64,000 nucleotides of DNA from Limnochordaceae bacterium. GTDB lineage: Bacteria; Bacillota; Limnochordia; Limnochordales; Geochordaceae. The stretch is taken from contig JADBKR010000002.1 in NCBI GenBank assembly GCA_014896295.1, positions 124,001 through 188,000 of the forward strand, written 5' to 3'. This document shows, in pieces, positions 63,451-64,000 of this stretch (within the stretch, counting starts at the first letter, position 1; each line of letters begins with the position of its first letter). Under the pieces are notes generated by a model. The model was not told the origin of the DNA and did not search any database. It saw nothing but the letters and a program-made list of their open reading frames with translations. A program made the translations under genes and the position numbers.

Positions 63451-64000
63451 TCAATCTTCGGTGTGATGGTCGAGCGTGCCCGTGCGACGGACGTAGGCTT
63501 CAGCTGCCAGGAAGAGGGCGACGCCGGCAAGACCCCACCCCGAGCCGCTGGCGAGCAGCCGCCCGAACAGCTCGCCGTCTGGCAGCCGGCTCAGCCACGC
63601 GCTCCACTGCCACGAGCCTTCCACCAGCCATCGCCGCGTCGCCTCGAGCCAGTAGGTCTGGGGTAACACGGCGGCCACCCCCTGTAGCCAGCGGGGCAGC
63701 ACGTCGGGCGGGAAGACCGCGCCGGCCGCCAGAAAGATACTGCCTGCGACGGCCTCGGAGTAAAACTCGCCCCGGCGAGCCGCCAACAGCAGCACGCCCG
63801 ACAGCCCGATACCCATCGCCGCCGTGGCGCCCACCCCGGCCGCGAGCGCGGCGAGCCCTGCCGGTGTCTGGAGGCCGTGCACCCATACCGGGGCACCGAG
63901 CGCGAGCTTGACGAAGACCAGGATGACCCCCACCGACAACAGAGCGAGCGCCAGTTTGGCCACCGCCCGCCCGAGCAGGTACCAGACGAGGCTGCGCGAG
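63451..64000 (-). CDS. ABC-2 type transporter permease, C-terminal part (runs off the window)
   Basis: About 180 residues of an integral membrane protein, continuing beyond the window end. Hydrophobic segments are visible at LALLSVGVILVFVKLAL, LAALAAGVGATAAMGIGLSGVLLL, and AGSIFLAAGAVFPPDVLP, and a last one before the tail. The FPPDVLPRWLQGVAAVLPQTYWLEATR stretch is typical of ABC-2 (DrrB-like) permeases. The ATPase gene must lie outside the window. It is upstream of maeB on the same strand. Confidence 0.75.
   Translation of the reverse strand, partial: SRSLVWYLLGRAVAKLALALLSVGVILVFVKLALGAPVWVHGLQTPAGLAALAAGVGATAAMGIGLSGVLLLAARRGEFYSEAVAGSIFLAAGAVFPPDVLPRWLQGVAAVLPQTYWLEATRRWLVEGSWQWSAWLSRLPDGELFGRLLASGSGWGLAGVALFLAAEAYVRRTGTLDHHTED

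Overview
The window reads as a chromosomal segment of a high-GC, probably thermophilic member of the Bacillota. It contains a T-box leader, RNase HIII, a YutG-type phosphatidylglycerophosphatase, a YfmF/YfmH peptidase pair, class I ketol-acid reductoisomerase, frequent GTG and TTG starts, and many 4-bp stop/start overlaps. A secreted protein with a barrel-like C-terminus and a heliobacteria-like cytochrome b/c cluster would suit a diderm, Limnochordia-like lineage; that placement is inference. I see no tRNA, rRNA, CRISPR array, insertion sequence or prophage gene.

Layout. 1-5531 (minus strand): a branched-chain amino acid operon, promoter - leucine T-box - ilvB - ilvN - ilvC, followed by an aminotransferase and serA (serine synthesis). 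5586-16792 (minus): a flavodoxin-like gene and an arginine operon argC-argJ-argB-argD-carB-argG-argH, with a promoter and possible ARG box in front of argC; carA and argF are absent. 16806-29258 (minus): murA, a methyltransferase, a YprB-like nuclease, a secreted TPR protein, rnhC, deoC, a DMT transporter, two M16 peptidases, a Ski2-like helicase and YutG. 29362-35074 (plus): a promoter, a blue-copper lipoprotein and a respiratory cluster (cytochrome b, subunit IV, Rieske protein, a 39-residue membrane peptide, diheme cytochrome c, a four-cluster ferredoxin and unknown small proteins). 35065-48352: glutamate dehydrogenase, QueG, a Lon-like protease, ParA, a SufR-like regulator, an ECF S component, a copper chaperone, an aldolase, GalU, a dipeptidase, Hpt, and a kinase-like/nuclease-like fusion. 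48484-64000: TPR proteins, an XRE-TPR regulator, an SDR, three tandem M42 aminopeptidases, hemL, a beta-lactamase-fold hydrolase, a HEAT-repeat protein, malic enzyme and a partial ABC permease.

How the genes work together. The first 17 kb is almost wholly amino acid biosynthesis. Ilv genes and serine genes probably share one leucine-responsive leader. Arginine synthesis follows the acetyl-cycle route through ArgJ. The 29-35 kb block encodes a menaquinol:cytochrome c type complex with a copper electron carrier and a polyferredoxin. The last third is peptide turnover, central metabolism and several unknowns.

Sequence quality. Five otherwise well-conserved genes (aminotransferase, argD, the kinase-like fusion, SDR, hemL) are each interrupted by single-base frameshifts, six in total. 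Five are one-base losses in G/C runs and one is a one-base gain. This looks more like systematic sequencing error than gene decay, so I annotate these genes as full-length with a flagged frameshift.
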